Shown: positions 53,165 through 62,102 of the stretch, one piece after another
Layout: each line of letters starts with the position of its first letter
Numbering within the stretch: the first letter of the stretch is position 1
Origin: UBA1756 sp045222555
Lineage (GTDB): Bacteria > Bacteroidota > Bacteroidia > Bacteroidales > WCHB1-69
DNA: 64,000 nucleotides
Direction of reading: 5' to 3'
NCBI GenBank assembly: GCA_045222555.1
Contig: JBGUYY010000097.1
Coordinates: 186,001 to 250,000 of the forward strand
Made by a program: the position numbers and the translations under genes
The notes under the pieces: generated by a model
Database searches by the model: none
What the model saw: only the letters and a program-made list of their open reading frames with translations
Told to the model about the DNA's origin: nothing

Positions 53165-56100
53165 ATGAGTTCCCTCTTCAAAAAACTTTCCGGCATCATC
53201 TGCTGCCTTTGCCTTATGGCTGGTGTTGCAGCCCAGACCTATACCATGCCTTCATCCGGCACCAACACTATCACCGCTTGCGGGGGTACAGTGCTTGATC
53301 CCGGCGGCACCAGCACGTATGCCAACAGTTTGAATAGCTATCTGATCATCAATCCGGAAACCCCAGGATGCAAAGTCCACCTTTCGGGTGCCTACAATAC
53401 GGAGAGCAGTTTCGACTACTTTTACGTGTATGATGGCACTACCACCTCTGGCACGCAGTTGGGCTACTTCACAGGTACTGGCAACTGCGATGTAACCTCC
53501 CAGTCCGGCTCACTCATCATCTACTTCCACTCCGATGGATCGGTAGTGCGCGATGGTTTCGAACTCTCCATCACCTGTGTGGGAAGCTGTACCTGCGGCG
53601 GTCCTTACGGCCTGACAACCACCACTGGCAACGGGGTCGCTACCGTTTCATGGACCAACCCCAACTCATCCGATATCACGGGCTTTATCATTGAGTGGGG
53701 ACCTCACGGCTTCACACCCGGCACAGGCACCACCGACTACACCACCAGCACCACCTATTCGCTTACCGGCCTCACCAACGGCACCCAATACGACTTCTAT
53801 GTGTGGTACGACTGCGGCGGCGACCATGTCGTCACCAATGAGACTCCCACTATGGTTTCCTTCGTCCCCTCCACAAACATCAGCTTGCCCATTAATGGAA
53901 CTACCACCATCACCATGTGCGGCGGACATATCTTCGACAGCGGCGGTCCCAGCGGCCAGTACAGCAACTCAGAAAACAGCGGCATCACCATCTACGCCGA
54001 AAACCCGTGGTGCCTGCTAACTGTCACAGGCACTTATAATACAGAGAGTTGCTGCGACCACATCTACATCTATGATGGAGAAGGAAGCGGCACGTTGTTA
54101 GGACAGTTCCAAGGCTCTGGCAATATCAATGTTACCAGCACCACCGGCAGCATCACCATCTCCTTCACCTCCGATGGCTCGGTGCTGTACGACGGCTTCG
54201 ACCTCACCGTAGTCTGCACCGGCACCTGCGAATGCGGTTCGCAACCCCTCAGCGGTGTACATGTCGTGCCGGACGGCAACAATGGCTACCAGCTGGTATG
54301 GAATGAAGCAACCGGAGATCCTTCCATCCACCAGTACATCATTGAGTTCGGGCCCGAAGGGTTCACACCGGGCAACGGCACCACCATCACGGCCGAACAC
54401 AGTCCCTATCCGCTCAGTGGGCTCACTGCGGGCAACACGTATACCTACTACGTCTGGGCCGACTGCAACAACGACGGAGTCATCACCAATGAAGTGCCCG
54501 CTCAATTCGATTTCTGCGTACCCTTTGCCACACCTTGTATTGACTTCACTGACCTGACTGCCCCACAGATCACGTGCACTACGGGACTTACCAACAGTGG
54601 CGGTCCCTACACCAACACGGGAGTTGTGGACAATGGTCCCTCTTCTGCCTCCAGCCAGCACACCATCCACTATACTCCTGAACAAGACCCCCGAACGGGC
54701 AATGGGCTTTCCACCATTCCACCATGCGAGCTCTATTCGGTGCGCCTCGGCAACTGGAACAGCAACTACGGCTGCGAGAGTATTGCCTACAACTTCGCCG
54801 TGGACACTAGCGATGCCGACATTCTACTGCTGAAATATGCTGCAGTATTGCAAAACCCGAGTGGTCACGACGCTGATGAGCAGCCCCGCTTCGTGTTCGA
54901 ACTTCTTGACCAGAACAACAACCAGATTGACGCCACCTGCGGCTACGCCAACTTCATCTCCGGCAACACCACCAGCGGATGGAACCAAACCACCTACGAC
55001 AGCGAAACACTGTACTGGAAAGACTGGACCTTCGTAGGATTCGACGTTTCGGCCTACCACGGACAAACCGTCAAGGTGCGCCTCACCACCTATGACTGCG
55101 ACCAAGGGGCACATTTCGGCTATGCCTATTTCACGCTGAACTGCAAACGTCGTGTCATCACGGCAGAGTCGTGCGGCGAGATGCTCACCAATACCTACAC
55201 CGCACCTGCCGGCTTCAACTATGCTTGGTATTACCAAAACACGCCCAACAACATTCTCTCGCACGATCAGTCGATCACCATCGCTCCCAACGGACAGGAT
55301 GAGGTGCTCTGCTGCCATGTCTCTTTCACGGAGAATGCCGCCTGCGGATTCGACCTCCGCACCTCCATCACCTCCCGCTACCCGCTCGCCAGCTTCGACC
55401 CCCAACGCGACAGCTGCTCATGGAGATTCGCCATGAACAACACCAGCTGCGTGTCGGCCGACGGCGTGAACCCATTAGACCCACGTGAAGGCTGCGAGAC
55501 CGCCCACTGGGATTTCGGCGATGGCTCCACCTCCAACGAGTACAGTCCTACCCACGAGTTCCCGGGACCCGGCACTTATGTGGTCACTCTTATCTCGGGT
55601 ATTGCAGGCGACGAGTGCCAAGACACGGCCCGCGTTACCATCGATCTGCTGGGCAACTACCCTGCCATCACAGGCGACTTTGATATTTGCGGTGGGGACG
55701 GCACAACCCTGCACGCTACCGGTGGCAACACCTATCTGTGGTTTGAAAATGGCAATGAAATTGGTTCCAACAGTTCCATCTACGTAACCCCCACCACCAC
55801 AACCACATACACCCTCACCTCCATTGCTGCTGACGGCTGCGAAGTGGAAATCTCCCAAGAGGTTGTGGTCAGCCCCACTTCTGCCAGTTCACTGACCGAC
55901 TCAATATGTCAAGGCGAACGATACACCGATCATGGCTTTAACCTTCCGCCGCAAATGGCATTCGGACAGTTCAACTACACGCTAGTACTTCCCAACCAGT
56001 ACGGCTGCGACAGCACCGTCACCCTCACCCTCATTGTCAAAGAGCTGCCCAACACCAGCTTAGGCCGCACCTTCAACCACTGCTTTGAGGATTATGGGGA

Positions 56101-56536
56101 TGCCGTTCTGTCGGTGCCCACCTCCAACTGTTCGTACCACTGGAGCACCGGCGCCACCACACAGGGCATCTCCGTCTCCACAGGAGGCACTTATAGTGTC
56201 ACCGCCACCCTCAACGGCTGCACCAACTCAGGCGAGATTACCATCAACGACATTTGTCCCTTCAACATCTACCTGCCCAACGGTATCACTCCCACCGACA
56301 ACGATGGTGTCAACGATGTTTTCAAACTGCCGAGCACCAAAGACATCGCCACTTTTGAAATCTCCATCTTCGACCGATGGGGCCGCATCGTTTTCCACTC
56401 CGAAGACCCTCACTTTGAATGGAATGGCAACGTGAACGGGAAAATCCTGAGCGGAAGAGTGTACAACTATCGCATTGAGCTGAGGACCACCGGAGCAGAG
56501 AAACGCATCCTCAACGGTTCTATCACCGTTTTGTAA
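53165..56536 (+). CDS. T9SS type B cargo protein with CUB-like, Fn3 and PKD domains
   Basis: The product of about 1,123 residues has a signal peptide (MSSLFKKLSGIICCLCLMAG, cut near AAQ). Two CUB-like domains (about 25-135 and 235-345, with SYLIINPETPGCKVHLSGAY and FDYFYVYDG) are each followed by an Fn3 domain (TTGNGVATVSWTNPNSSDIT and a matching later copy). A jelly-roll-like part (about 435-660), PKD domain (CETAHWDFGDG), a GCDS repeat and a type B sorting domain (IYLPNGITPTDNDGVNDVFK, IFDRWGRIVFHS) follow. An alternative ATG at 53138 would add nine residues; no exact TAnnTTTG box was found. It converges on prmC with 4 bases between stops. Confidence 0.82.
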   Translation: MSSLFKKLSGIICCLCLMAGVAAQTYTMPSSGTNTITACGGTVLDPGGTSTYANSLNSYLIINPETPGCKVHLSGAYNTESSFDYFYVYDGTTTSGTQLGYFTGTGNCDVTSQSGSLIIYFHSDGSVVRDGFELSITCVGSCTCGGPYGLTTTTGNGVATVSWTNPNSSDITGFIIEWGPHGFTPGTGTTDYTTSTTYSLTGLTNGTQYDFYVWYDCGGDHVVTNETPTMVSFVPSTNISLPINGTTTITMCGGHIFDSGGPSGQYSNSENSGITIYAENPWCLLTVTGTYNTESCCDHIYIYDGEGSGTLLGQFQGSGNINVTSTTGSITISFTSDGSVLYDGFDLTVVCTGTCECGSQPLSGVHVVPDGNNGYQLVWNEATGDPSIHQYIIEFGPEGFTPGNGTTITAEHSPYPLSGLTAGNTYTYYVWADCNNDGVITNEVPAQFDFCVPFATPCIDFTDLTAPQITCTTGLTNSGGPYTNTGVVDNGPSSASSQHTIHYTPEQDPRTGNGLSTIPPCELYSVRLGNWNSNYGCESIAYNFAVDTSDADILLLKYAAVLQNPSGHDADEQPRFVFELLDQNNNQIDATCGYANFISGNTTSGWNQTTYDSETLYWKDWTFVGFDVSAYHGQTVKVRLTTYDCDQGAHFGYAYFTLNCKRRVITAESCGEMLTNTYTAPAGFNYAWYYQNTPNNILSHDQSITIAPNGQDEVLCCHVSFTENAACGFDLRTSITSRYPLASFDPQRDSCSWRFAMNNTSCVSADGVNPLDPREGCETAHWDFGDGSTSNEYSPTHEFPGPGTYVVTLISGIAGDECQDTARVTIDLLGNYPAITGDFDICGGDGTTLHATGGNTYLWFENGNEIGSNSSIYVTPTTTTTYTLTSIAADGCEVEISQEVVVSPTSASSLTDSICQGERYTDHGFNLPPQMAFGQFNYTLVLPNQYGCDSTVTLTLIVKELPNTSLGRTFNHCFEDYGDAVLSVPTSNCSYHWSTGATTQGISVSTGGTYSVTATLNGCTNSGEITINDICPFNIYLPNGITPTDNDGVNDVFKLPSTKDIATFEISIFDRWGRIVFHSEDPHFEWNGNVNGKILSGRVYNYRIELRTTGAEKRILNGSITVL

Positions 56537-56540
56537 GCCA

Positions 56541-57389
56541 CTAACGAAGCGCCCTCACAAAACGAGGTCGGCCAAAGCCGTCTCGACGGCTCTCCACCTC
56601 CGCAAAACCCTTCGCCTTCAGCAGTGCGACGAGTTGCGGATGATACTCTTCGTAAGTTTCAAAATAGAGACTTCCTCTCTCCTTCAATGACGAGCAGGCC
56701 AATTCAGCGATTTTCTCATAAAAAAGCAAAGGACACTCATCGGGGACGAACAGGGCCATTCCCGGCTCATAATTCACCACATTGCGGTGCAGAATGTTTC
56801 TCATTCTTTCCGGAATGTAGGGAGGATTGCTGACAATCAAGTCGTAGGAGCTCGCCAACCGCTCACACTGCAACACATCCATCTGCACAAATTCCACCCG
56901 CACATGGTTTTCGCAGGCATTATGTGCAGCCAAGGAGAGCGCCTCCGCACTGATATCCACAGCGGTCACATCAGACTGTGGCAAACGCGCGGCTAATGCA
57001 ATGGCGATGGCCCCTGAACCCGTGCCGATATCGAGAATTTGCAACGGCTGCCGATCGGCACATTCACACACAATAGTTTCCACCAGTTCCTCCGTTTCAG
57101 GCCGCGGGATGAGGGCTCGGGCATCCGTAGATAGCCGCAAACCACAGAACTCTGTGAAGCCGATAATATGTTGCAACGGCTCGCCCTGTGCCAGTCGATC
57201 CACATCCGAACGATAGTCCACCTCATCCATCATTTCCGCATCCCAATCCATCGTAAAACGGTAGTAGGGCATACACAGGCGGTCCTGCACATACCAGCGC
57301 AACATCGCCTCACACTCATGCAAGTCGTACAATGGTGTCACTGCCTCAAGAAAAAATTTCCGAAAATCTCTACGATTCATTTCAACCAT
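56541..57389 (-). CDS. prmC: Release factor glutamine methyltransferase PrmC
   Basis: PrmC (HemK) methylates the Gln of the GGQ motif in release factors RF1 and RF2, using S-adenosylmethionine. The 282-residue product has an N-terminal helical domain, GEPLQHIIGFTEFCGLRLST (about 78-97), the SAM loop ILDIGTGSGAIAIALA (about 125-140) and the active-site SNPPYIPE (about 195). Length is normal. The longer open frame upstream crosses the -7 box at 57406-57413, so start choices are the ATG at 57389 (MVEMNRRDF) or at 57380 (MNRRDF); the first is used here. The promoter is divergent from that of the esterase gene. Confidence 0.93.
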   Translation of the reverse strand: MVEMNRRDFRKFFLEAVTPLYDLHECEAMLRWYVQDRLCMPYYRFTMDWDAEMMDEVDYRSDVDRLAQGEPLQHIIGFTEFCGLRLSTDARALIPRPETEELVETIVCECADRQPLQILDIGTGSGAIAIALAARLPQSDVTAVDISAEALSLAAHNACENHVRVEFVQMDVLQCERLASSYDLIVSNPPYIPERMRNILHRNVVNYEPGMALFVPDECPLLFYEKIAELACSSLKERGSLYFETYEEYHPQLVALLKAKGFAEVESRRDGFGRPRFVRALR

Positions 57390-57405
57390 CACATTTTTCA
57401 AGCGG

Positions 57406-57413
57406 CAAAGATA
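57406..57413 (-). promoter_or_regulatory. -7 promoter box (TATCTTTG) for prmC
   Basis: The minus strand reads TATCTTTG, matching TAnnTTTG, 16 bases upstream of the ATG at 57389. Confidence 0.65.
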
Positions 57414-57515
57414 ACACAATTTTATTTTTCGACACAACAAACCTTCAATTTCATCAATAGTCAATGAAATTCCACAATTTATTACAGCTTTTGTCGTTAG
57501 CATTGAGAAAAAGTT

Positions 57516-57523
57516 TACCTTTG
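57516..57523 (+). promoter_or_regulatory. -7 promoter box (TACCTTTG) for the lipoprotein esterase
   Basis: TACCTTTG matches TAnnTTTG, 18 bases before the ATG at 57542. Confidence 0.65.
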
Positions 57524-57541
57524 CACGTCCATTTTAACATC

Positions 57542-59209
57542 ATGACCCTTTACCAAAAATTCATCCGATCCTTCCTCTATACACTCATGGTGTTCGGTTT
57601 GTTAATTGGCGGGCATTTCTGTCTGACCAGCTGCAATCGGAACGCCCCTGCAACTGCCGATGCCAGCATTGCGGACAAAAACACAGTGCAGAAGGAAAGG
57701 ATATACAGCGAAGACATTCCACCAGAACTGCAAAAGGGCGTTTATTATGTTGGAAAGTTTGATGGCAAAGAGCGCATCATCATCTTCAACCATCTCCACA
57801 AAAAAGACTTCAAAGGTGTGCTGTACACCATCAACTCCGATGCCACCCTTCAGTCGAAGGAGGTGAATGGCAAATTGAAAAAACACAAATGCGTTTTCAC
57901 ACTGTCAGGCGAAAAAAAAGTGCTGCACGACTTCAGCCTGTTGTTGGATGGCGATGGCTTCAAGGGAAGCTGCGAAGAGGGAAACTTCTCTTTTTATCCC
58001 TATAAAAAGCCTGCCTACAAAACTGTTGACAAGATCAACCGTTACAAGGAGGAGTGCTTTGAAGTGGAAACCATCCGCGATGTGAAATACGGAACAGCGA
58101 AAGGATATTGGGTGTCGCGGCCCGAGACGTCGAATGATTACGCCAAAATCATCAGCTCCGGCATTGCCCAAACTCTGTCGAAAAAGGACTTTGACCTGTA
58201 CATGGACATTTACATGCCGAAGGGCGACACCATGAGTGAGCGTCCGCTGATCCTTTTCATCCACGGAGGCGGTTTTTTCATCGGCGACAAACGCGACAAT
58301 CCCATTGTGCTGTGGTGCCAGCATTATGCCAAGATGGGCTATGTGGCAGCCTCCATCAACTATAGGATGGGATTCAAGCTGACCAAGTCCTCCATCGAGC
58401 GATGCGGTTACCGTGCCGTGCAGGATGCCCATGCCGCCATGCGCTTTCTTGTACACAACAAGCAGAAATACCATATCAATACGGATTACCTGTTTGCCGC
58501 AGGCAGCAGCGCGGGAGGTGTCACCACCCTCAACCTCGCCTTCATGCGCAATGCCAACCGTCCGGAATCAGCAAACGGCGGCAAACTTACTGAGTCGTTG
58601 GGCGACATAGAGTCAAGTGGCAACTCGCTGAAAGAGACCTTCAAGCTGCGATGTATCGCCAATATGTGGGGCGCCGTGCACGATATCAACATGATCAACA
58701 ACAGCAAGGTTTCCATCATCTCCTTCCATGGCAATGCCGACAAAGTGGTGCCTTACGGAGAGGAAGTCCCCTTCAAGGACATGAAACTATCCATCAACAA
58801 CTGGTTTTTCAATAAAATGTATGGCTCCAAACCCATCCACGAAAGAGCCAAAAAATTGGGCTACCGCACCGAGCTTCACACCTTTCCAGACTGCGGACAT
58901 GCCCCGCATGTGGATGCCAACAACCAGCCCAACGAAAAGTTTTACCTCATCCAAGAAAAGACTACAGACTTCTTTTACAAGGAATTCGGCAGTGAGGATA
59001 TCAGTATTCAATATGCCGGAGGACAGCAATTTTCCCTCAACAGTTCAAACGTGGCAAGCTGCAGCTGGCGTATCACCGGCGGGCTCATCCTGTCGGAGAA
59101 AGGCACATCCGTGCGGGCGGTATGGTTCCCGGATGCCAAGGACAAAGTGCTGGAATGTACCGGACGGCTCAAAAACGGAGCTGGGTTTAGTGTGGAGTAT
59201 GCTTATTAA
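57542..59209 (+). CDS. Lipoprotein alpha/beta-hydrolase (carboxylesterase-like)
   Basis: The 555-residue product has a signal peptide with lipobox LTSC (about residues 24-27). A non-catalytic part to about residue 200 precedes an alpha/beta-hydrolase core: oxyanion motif FIHGGGFFIG (about 238-247), nucleophile Ser323 in GSSAGG, then HGNADKVVP with the acid and FPDCGHAPHVD with the histidine. This resembles the BD-FAE/Est branch. The last 75 residues form an extra beta domain (SWRITGGLILSEKGTSVRAV) resembling PKD. It is anchored in the envelope; the substrate is unknown. A vWA-like lipoprotein gene follows after 50 bases. Confidence 0.82.
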   Translation: MTLYQKFIRSFLYTLMVFGLLIGGHFCLTSCNRNAPATADASIADKNTVQKERIYSEDIPPELQKGVYYVGKFDGKERIIIFNHLHKKDFKGVLYTINSDATLQSKEVNGKLKKHKCVFTLSGEKKVLHDFSLLLDGDGFKGSCEEGNFSFYPYKKPAYKTVDKINRYKEECFEVETIRDVKYGTAKGYWVSRPETSNDYAKIISSGIAQTLSKKDFDLYMDIYMPKGDTMSERPLILFIHGGGFFIGDKRDNPIVLWCQHYAKMGYVAASINYRMGFKLTKSSIERCGYRAVQDAHAAMRFLVHNKQKYHINTDYLFAAGSSAGGVTTLNLAFMRNANRPESANGGKLTESLGDIESSGNSLKETFKLRCIANMWGAVHDINMINNSKVSIISFHGNADKVVPYGEEVPFKDMKLSINNWFFNKMYGSKPIHERAKKLGYRTELHTFPDCGHAPHVDANNQPNEKFYLIQEKTTDFFYKEFGSEDISIQYAGGQQFSLNSSNVASCSWRITGGLILSEKGTSVRAVWFPDAKDKVLECTGRLKNGAGFSVEYAY

Positions 59210-59259
59210 TTTGAGAGATTTGAAGATTTGAAAGATTCAATAATTAAAAAATAACCATT

Positions 59260-60393
59260 ATGAAAAGATTTGTTTTTTTGATGTTCACCATCTGTTTAAC
59301 GGCATCATTTTTGATGACCTCTTGCAAGGATCCCGAACCGGATCCCACCCCCTCACCCTACGACCAGGTGCTGACCAAGGACGGCATCTACCTTTCGATT
59401 TATGCCTTCAACAACGGCATCGTGTCGAAGATGGACTACACCCTGATTGACAACCAGTCATCAGATCTCATCCAGAACTGGATTCGCAATTTGCAGAACA
59501 ACGAGGATGCCACCGCACTGCTCTACACCGTTGACAGTTCGTTGAACGCACTCAACCGCACGAAGTTCCCGAAAAGTCTTTCGAGCCTGCACATGGTAAA
59601 CTTCACCGACGGTATCGACAATGCCTCCGTCTATTTCTCCAACAGTCAGTGGGGCACACACTACGCCAACCGCAATGAGTACCAGCTTGCGCTGAAAAAC
59701 CGTTTGCGCAACGGCACATTCCATCAGCTTCCCATCTCCGCTTTTGGCGTCGGCGTACAGAGTGCGTCTATCGATCCTGTAGTATTCAACTCCACCATCC
59801 AGGACATCTCCAGCAGCGACGACAAAGCCCGCGTACTGGCCAACTTTGCCTCTGTAAACCAGGAGTTTGAGCAGATCGCCAACAGCATCTCCTCCACCAC
59901 AACGGTCACCGATGTCACCTTCTCGTTCACCTGCGGCGGCTCCGACCGCATCGCCTTCGTGTTCGACGGGGCAGCCACACCGGAACTCTCCACCTGCAAA
60001 ATCGAAGCCACACTGAACGCCAACAACACCCTCAGCGACATCGAATACACCGGCCTCACCTCCTCCTCGGCGGCCACCATCACCGGGCAGCACGTCAACG
60101 GCTCCATCTTCTCGTTCACATTCAAGAATTTGAGGACCCTCGACAACGAGGTCCCCTCCACCTACGATGTGCGTCTGTTCAAGGAGTCGCTGGGATTGGG
60201 CGGCAACACCTACGCACAGGATGTGGAGTTCAACCCGCAATCACAAACCTACACGCAAACGCAGACCAAGACAGCTGGTATCATCCTCGTGCTAGATGTG
60301 AGCAGCTCGTTGGGCAGCAACTTCGTGAACGTACAAGAGGCCGCCTGCAACTTCGTGCAGATTCTGGCCGACTCGCAGAAGAAGAAACACTAA
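59260..60393 (+). CDS. Lipoprotein with an apparently circularly permuted vWA domain
   Basis: The 377-residue product has a signal peptide with lipobox MTSC (about 19-22). Normal vWA domains begin with a strand ending DxSxS, followed by a helix, a GT motif and then TDG. Here the order is shuffled. The middle and end of the fold come first (IYLSIYAFNNGIVSKMDYTL, then ATALLYTVDSSLNAL with Thr85, then VNFTDGIDN with Asp117). The usual first strand and helix come last: IILVLDVSSSLGSNFVNV (341-358, Asp346, Ser348, Ser350) and EAACNFVQIL. Together these supply the metal-site set D-x-S-x-S, T and D. About 120 residues in between (210-335) form a separate beta region. I do not know a named family for this layout. 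Confidence 0.7.
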   Translation: MKRFVFLMFTICLTASFLMTSCKDPEPDPTPSPYDQVLTKDGIYLSIYAFNNGIVSKMDYTLIDNQSSDLIQNWIRNLQNNEDATALLYTVDSSLNALNRTKFPKSLSSLHMVNFTDGIDNASVYFSNSQWGTHYANRNEYQLALKNRLRNGTFHQLPISAFGVGVQSASIDPVVFNSTIQDISSSDDKARVLANFASVNQEFEQIANSISSTTTVTDVTFSFTCGGSDRIAFVFDGAATPELSTCKIEATLNANNTLSDIEYTGLTSSSAATITGQHVNGSIFSFTFKNLRTLDNEVPSTYDVRLFKESLGLGGNTYAQDVEFNPQSQTYTQTQTKTAGIILVLDVSSSLGSNFVNVQEAACNFVQILADSQKKKH

Positions 60394-60420
60394 TTTTTCT
60401 ACAATAGGAAATTTGAAAAT

Positions 60421-60459
60421 AATTGGGAGGACCGGATGCGGAAATCCCAATTTTTTTTG
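60421..60459 (+). terminator. Hairpin terminator after the vWA-like lipoprotein
   Basis: Arms AATTGGGA / TCCCAATT with a 16-base loop are followed by a run of T residues. The kamA -7 box starts directly after it. Confidence 0.75.
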
Positions 60460-60467
60460 TACCTTTG
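60460..60467 (+). promoter_or_regulatory. -7 promoter box (TACCTTTG) for kamA
   Basis: TACCTTTG matches TAnnTTTG, 46 bases upstream of the kamA ATG. The -33 region lies within the preceding terminator. Confidence 0.65.
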
Positions 60468-60513
60468 CAGCCGTCTTAACATCAACAGAATTATTATATA
60501 AAATATTGATACA

Positions 60514-61755
60514 ATGGCAAGTAGAAGAAAAGAACTCTTTCCGAATGTTACCGATGAGCAATGGAACGATTGGAAATGGCAAGTGCAACACAGAATTGAG
60601 AACCTCGAACAGCTGCAGCAGTATGTGGAGCTGACCCCCGAGGAGGCTGAAGGCGTGAGCAAGACCCTCCAGACCCTCCGTATGGCCATCACCCCCTACT
60701 ATCTCAGCCTGATTGACCCGAACGACCCGTACTGCCCGATCCGCCGTCAGGCCATCCCGACGGCCGCTGAGGTGCATCAGTCGCCCGCCGACCTGCTGGA
60801 TCCGCTCCACGAGGATGAGGACTCCCCGGTGCCGGGTCTCACCCACCGCTATCCCGACCGTGTGCTGCTTCTCATCACCGACCAGTGCTCGATGTACTGC
60901 CGTCACTGCACGCGCCGCCGTTTCGCCGGCCAGCACGACTGCCAGATGCCGCAGGAGCGCATCCAGAAAGCCATCGACTACATTGCCCGTACCCCGCAGG
61001 TTCGCGACGTGCTCCTCTCCGGCGGCGACGCCCTCATGGTCAACGACCAGGTGCTGGAGTCCATCATCCAGCGGCTGCGCGCCATCCCGCACGTTGAAAT
61101 CATCCGTCTCGGCACCCGCACGCCTGTCGTATGCCCCCAGCGTATTACCGACGACCTCTGCAACATGCTGAAGAAATACCATCCGATCTGGGTGAACACC
61201 CACTTCAACCATCCGAACGAAATCACGCCCGAAGCCACGGAAGCCTGCGCCAAGCTGGCTAACGCCGGTATTCCGCTCGGCAACCAGTCGGTGCTGTTGC
61301 GCGGCGTGAACGACTGCGTGCATGTGATGAAGACCCTCGTGCAGGGCCTCGTCAAGATCCGCGTGCGTCCTTACTATATTTATCAGTGCGACCTTTCCAT
61401 GGGTCTCGAGCATTTCCGCACGCCCGTTTCCAAGGGTATCGAAATCATCGAAAACCTGCGTGGTCATACCTCCGGCTATGCCGTTCCCACCTTTGTGGTG
61501 GATGCTCCTGGCGGCGGCGGCAAGACCCCGGTGATGCCCAACTACGTCATCTCACAAAGCCCCAACAAGGTGATTTTGAGAAACTTCGAGGGCGTTATCA
61601 CCACCTACACCGAGCCCACCGACTACAAAGAGGAGTGCCACTGCGAGAAATGCCAGCAGCATCCGCACGCTGAAGGTGTCGCCTCCCTGTTGCGTGGCGA
61701 GCATCTGGCTCTCGAACCGCAGGATTTGGAACGCAAAAAGCGTCACAACAAATAG
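60514..61755 (+). CDS. kamA: Lysine 2,3-aminomutase
   Basis: KamA is a radical SAM and PLP enzyme that converts L-lysine to L-beta-lysine, the first step of lysine fermentation. The 413-residue product fits the Clostridium subterminale enzyme residue for residue at key sites: the CxxxCxxC cluster motif at Cys125, Cys129 and Cys132, the lysine-contact aspartates Asp293 and Asp330, the PLP lysine Lys337 in PGGGGKTPV, and zinc-site cysteines Cys268 with the C-terminal CHCEKC. Bacterial YodO/EpmB-like relatives are smaller and act elsewhere; these features favour a true aminomutase. It has its own promoter and terminator; kamDE are not adjacent. Confidence 0.93.
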   Translation: MASRRKELFPNVTDEQWNDWKWQVQHRIENLEQLQQYVELTPEEAEGVSKTLQTLRMAITPYYLSLIDPNDPYCPIRRQAIPTAAEVHQSPADLLDPLHEDEDSPVPGLTHRYPDRVLLLITDQCSMYCRHCTRRRFAGQHDCQMPQERIQKAIDYIARTPQVRDVLLSGGDALMVNDQVLESIIQRLRAIPHVEIIRLGTRTPVVCPQRITDDLCNMLKKYHPIWVNTHFNHPNEITPEATEACAKLANAGIPLGNQSVLLRGVNDCVHVMKTLVQGLVKIRVRPYYIYQCDLSMGLEHFRTPVSKGIEIIENLRGHTSGYAVPTFVVDAPGGGGKTPVMPNYVISQSPNKVILRNFEGVITTYTEPTDYKEECHCEKCQQHPHAEGVASLLRGEHLALEPQDLERKKRHNK

Positions 61756-61778
61756 AAAATTTCCAAATTTCATATCCA

Positions 61779-61808
61779 ATAGAGGTGCAGCGATGTGCCT
61801 CTATTTTT
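61779..61808 (+). terminator. Hairpin terminator after kamA
   Basis: Arms ATAGAGG / CCTCTAT with a loop are followed by T residues, 24 bases after the kamA stop. Confidence 0.75.
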
Positions 61809-61887
61809 GTTTTTATGCTATAACAAAGTAGTATTCAGTGTTTTATAAAAATTTTCACCGAACTACCATTTCTTTCAAAAAAAGCTG

Positions 61888-61895
61888 TATTTTTG
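61888..61895 (+). promoter_or_regulatory. -7 promoter box (TATTTTTG) for the tRNA gene
   Basis: TATTTTTG matches TAnnTTTG, 12 bases before the first base of the tRNA. Confidence 0.65.
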
Positions 61896-61907
61896 CGCCA
61901 CTTAAAT

Positions 61908-61982
61908 GGGCCGTTAGCTCAGTTGGTTCAGAGCGCTGCTTTCACACGGCAGAGGTCACTGGTTCAAATCCAGTACGACCCA
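61908..61982 (+). tRNA. tRNA-Val (anticodon CAC)
   Basis: The 75-base gene folds into a cloverleaf: acceptor GGGCCGT with ACGACCC, D stem GCTC/GAGC, anticodon stem CTGCT/GGCAG with loop TTCACAC and anticodon CAC, and T stem ACTGG/CCAGT with loop TTCAAAT. It would read GUG. The acceptor has one C-A mismatch at pair 4-69, and the 3' CCA is not encoded. A -7 box lies 12 bases upstream and a hairpin terminator directly downstream. Confidence 0.92.
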
Positions 61983-61986
61983 CACG

Positions 61987-62013
61987 AAGAGATCGAACAG
62001 GTCTCTTTTTTTT
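61987..62013 (+). terminator. Hairpin terminator after the tRNA gene
   Basis: AAGAGATC pairs with GGTCTCTT (one wobble) around a 5-base loop, then a run of T residues. Confidence 0.75.
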
Positions 62014-62028
62014 GTTTAAAAATTCGTT

Positions 62029-62047
62029 GTTCGCTTCGCTCACATTT
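62029..62047 (-). repeat. Exact inverted copy of the 19-base dispersed repeat
   Basis: The minus strand reads AAATGTGAGCGAAGCGAAC, identical to 9160-9178, 53 kb away. It is directly followed on the minus strand side by a short palindrome at 62049-62067. Confidence 0.8.
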
Positions 62048-62048
62048 G

Positions 62049-62067
62049 ATGCTCATTTTGTGAGCAT
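62049..62067. repeat. Short perfect palindrome next to the 19-base repeat
   Basis: ATGCTCA and TGAGCAT form a 7-base stem with a 5-base loop. It sits between the repeat at 62029-62047 and the end of the 62103-62639 gene. Confidence 0.6.
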
Positions 62068-62102
62068 TTGAAGGGTCGAAAGTCTTTGCGCCAGATGGGT
62101 AT

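Larger units (their letters stand above)
61756..62102. other. Intergenic region holding a tRNA gene and small repeats
   Basis: This stretch of about 350 bases holds the kamA terminator (61779-61808), the tRNA-Val gene with its own -7 box, a hairpin after it, a copy of the 19-base repeat (62029-62047) and a short palindrome (62049-62067). No protein gene was found in it. Confidence 0.7.
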
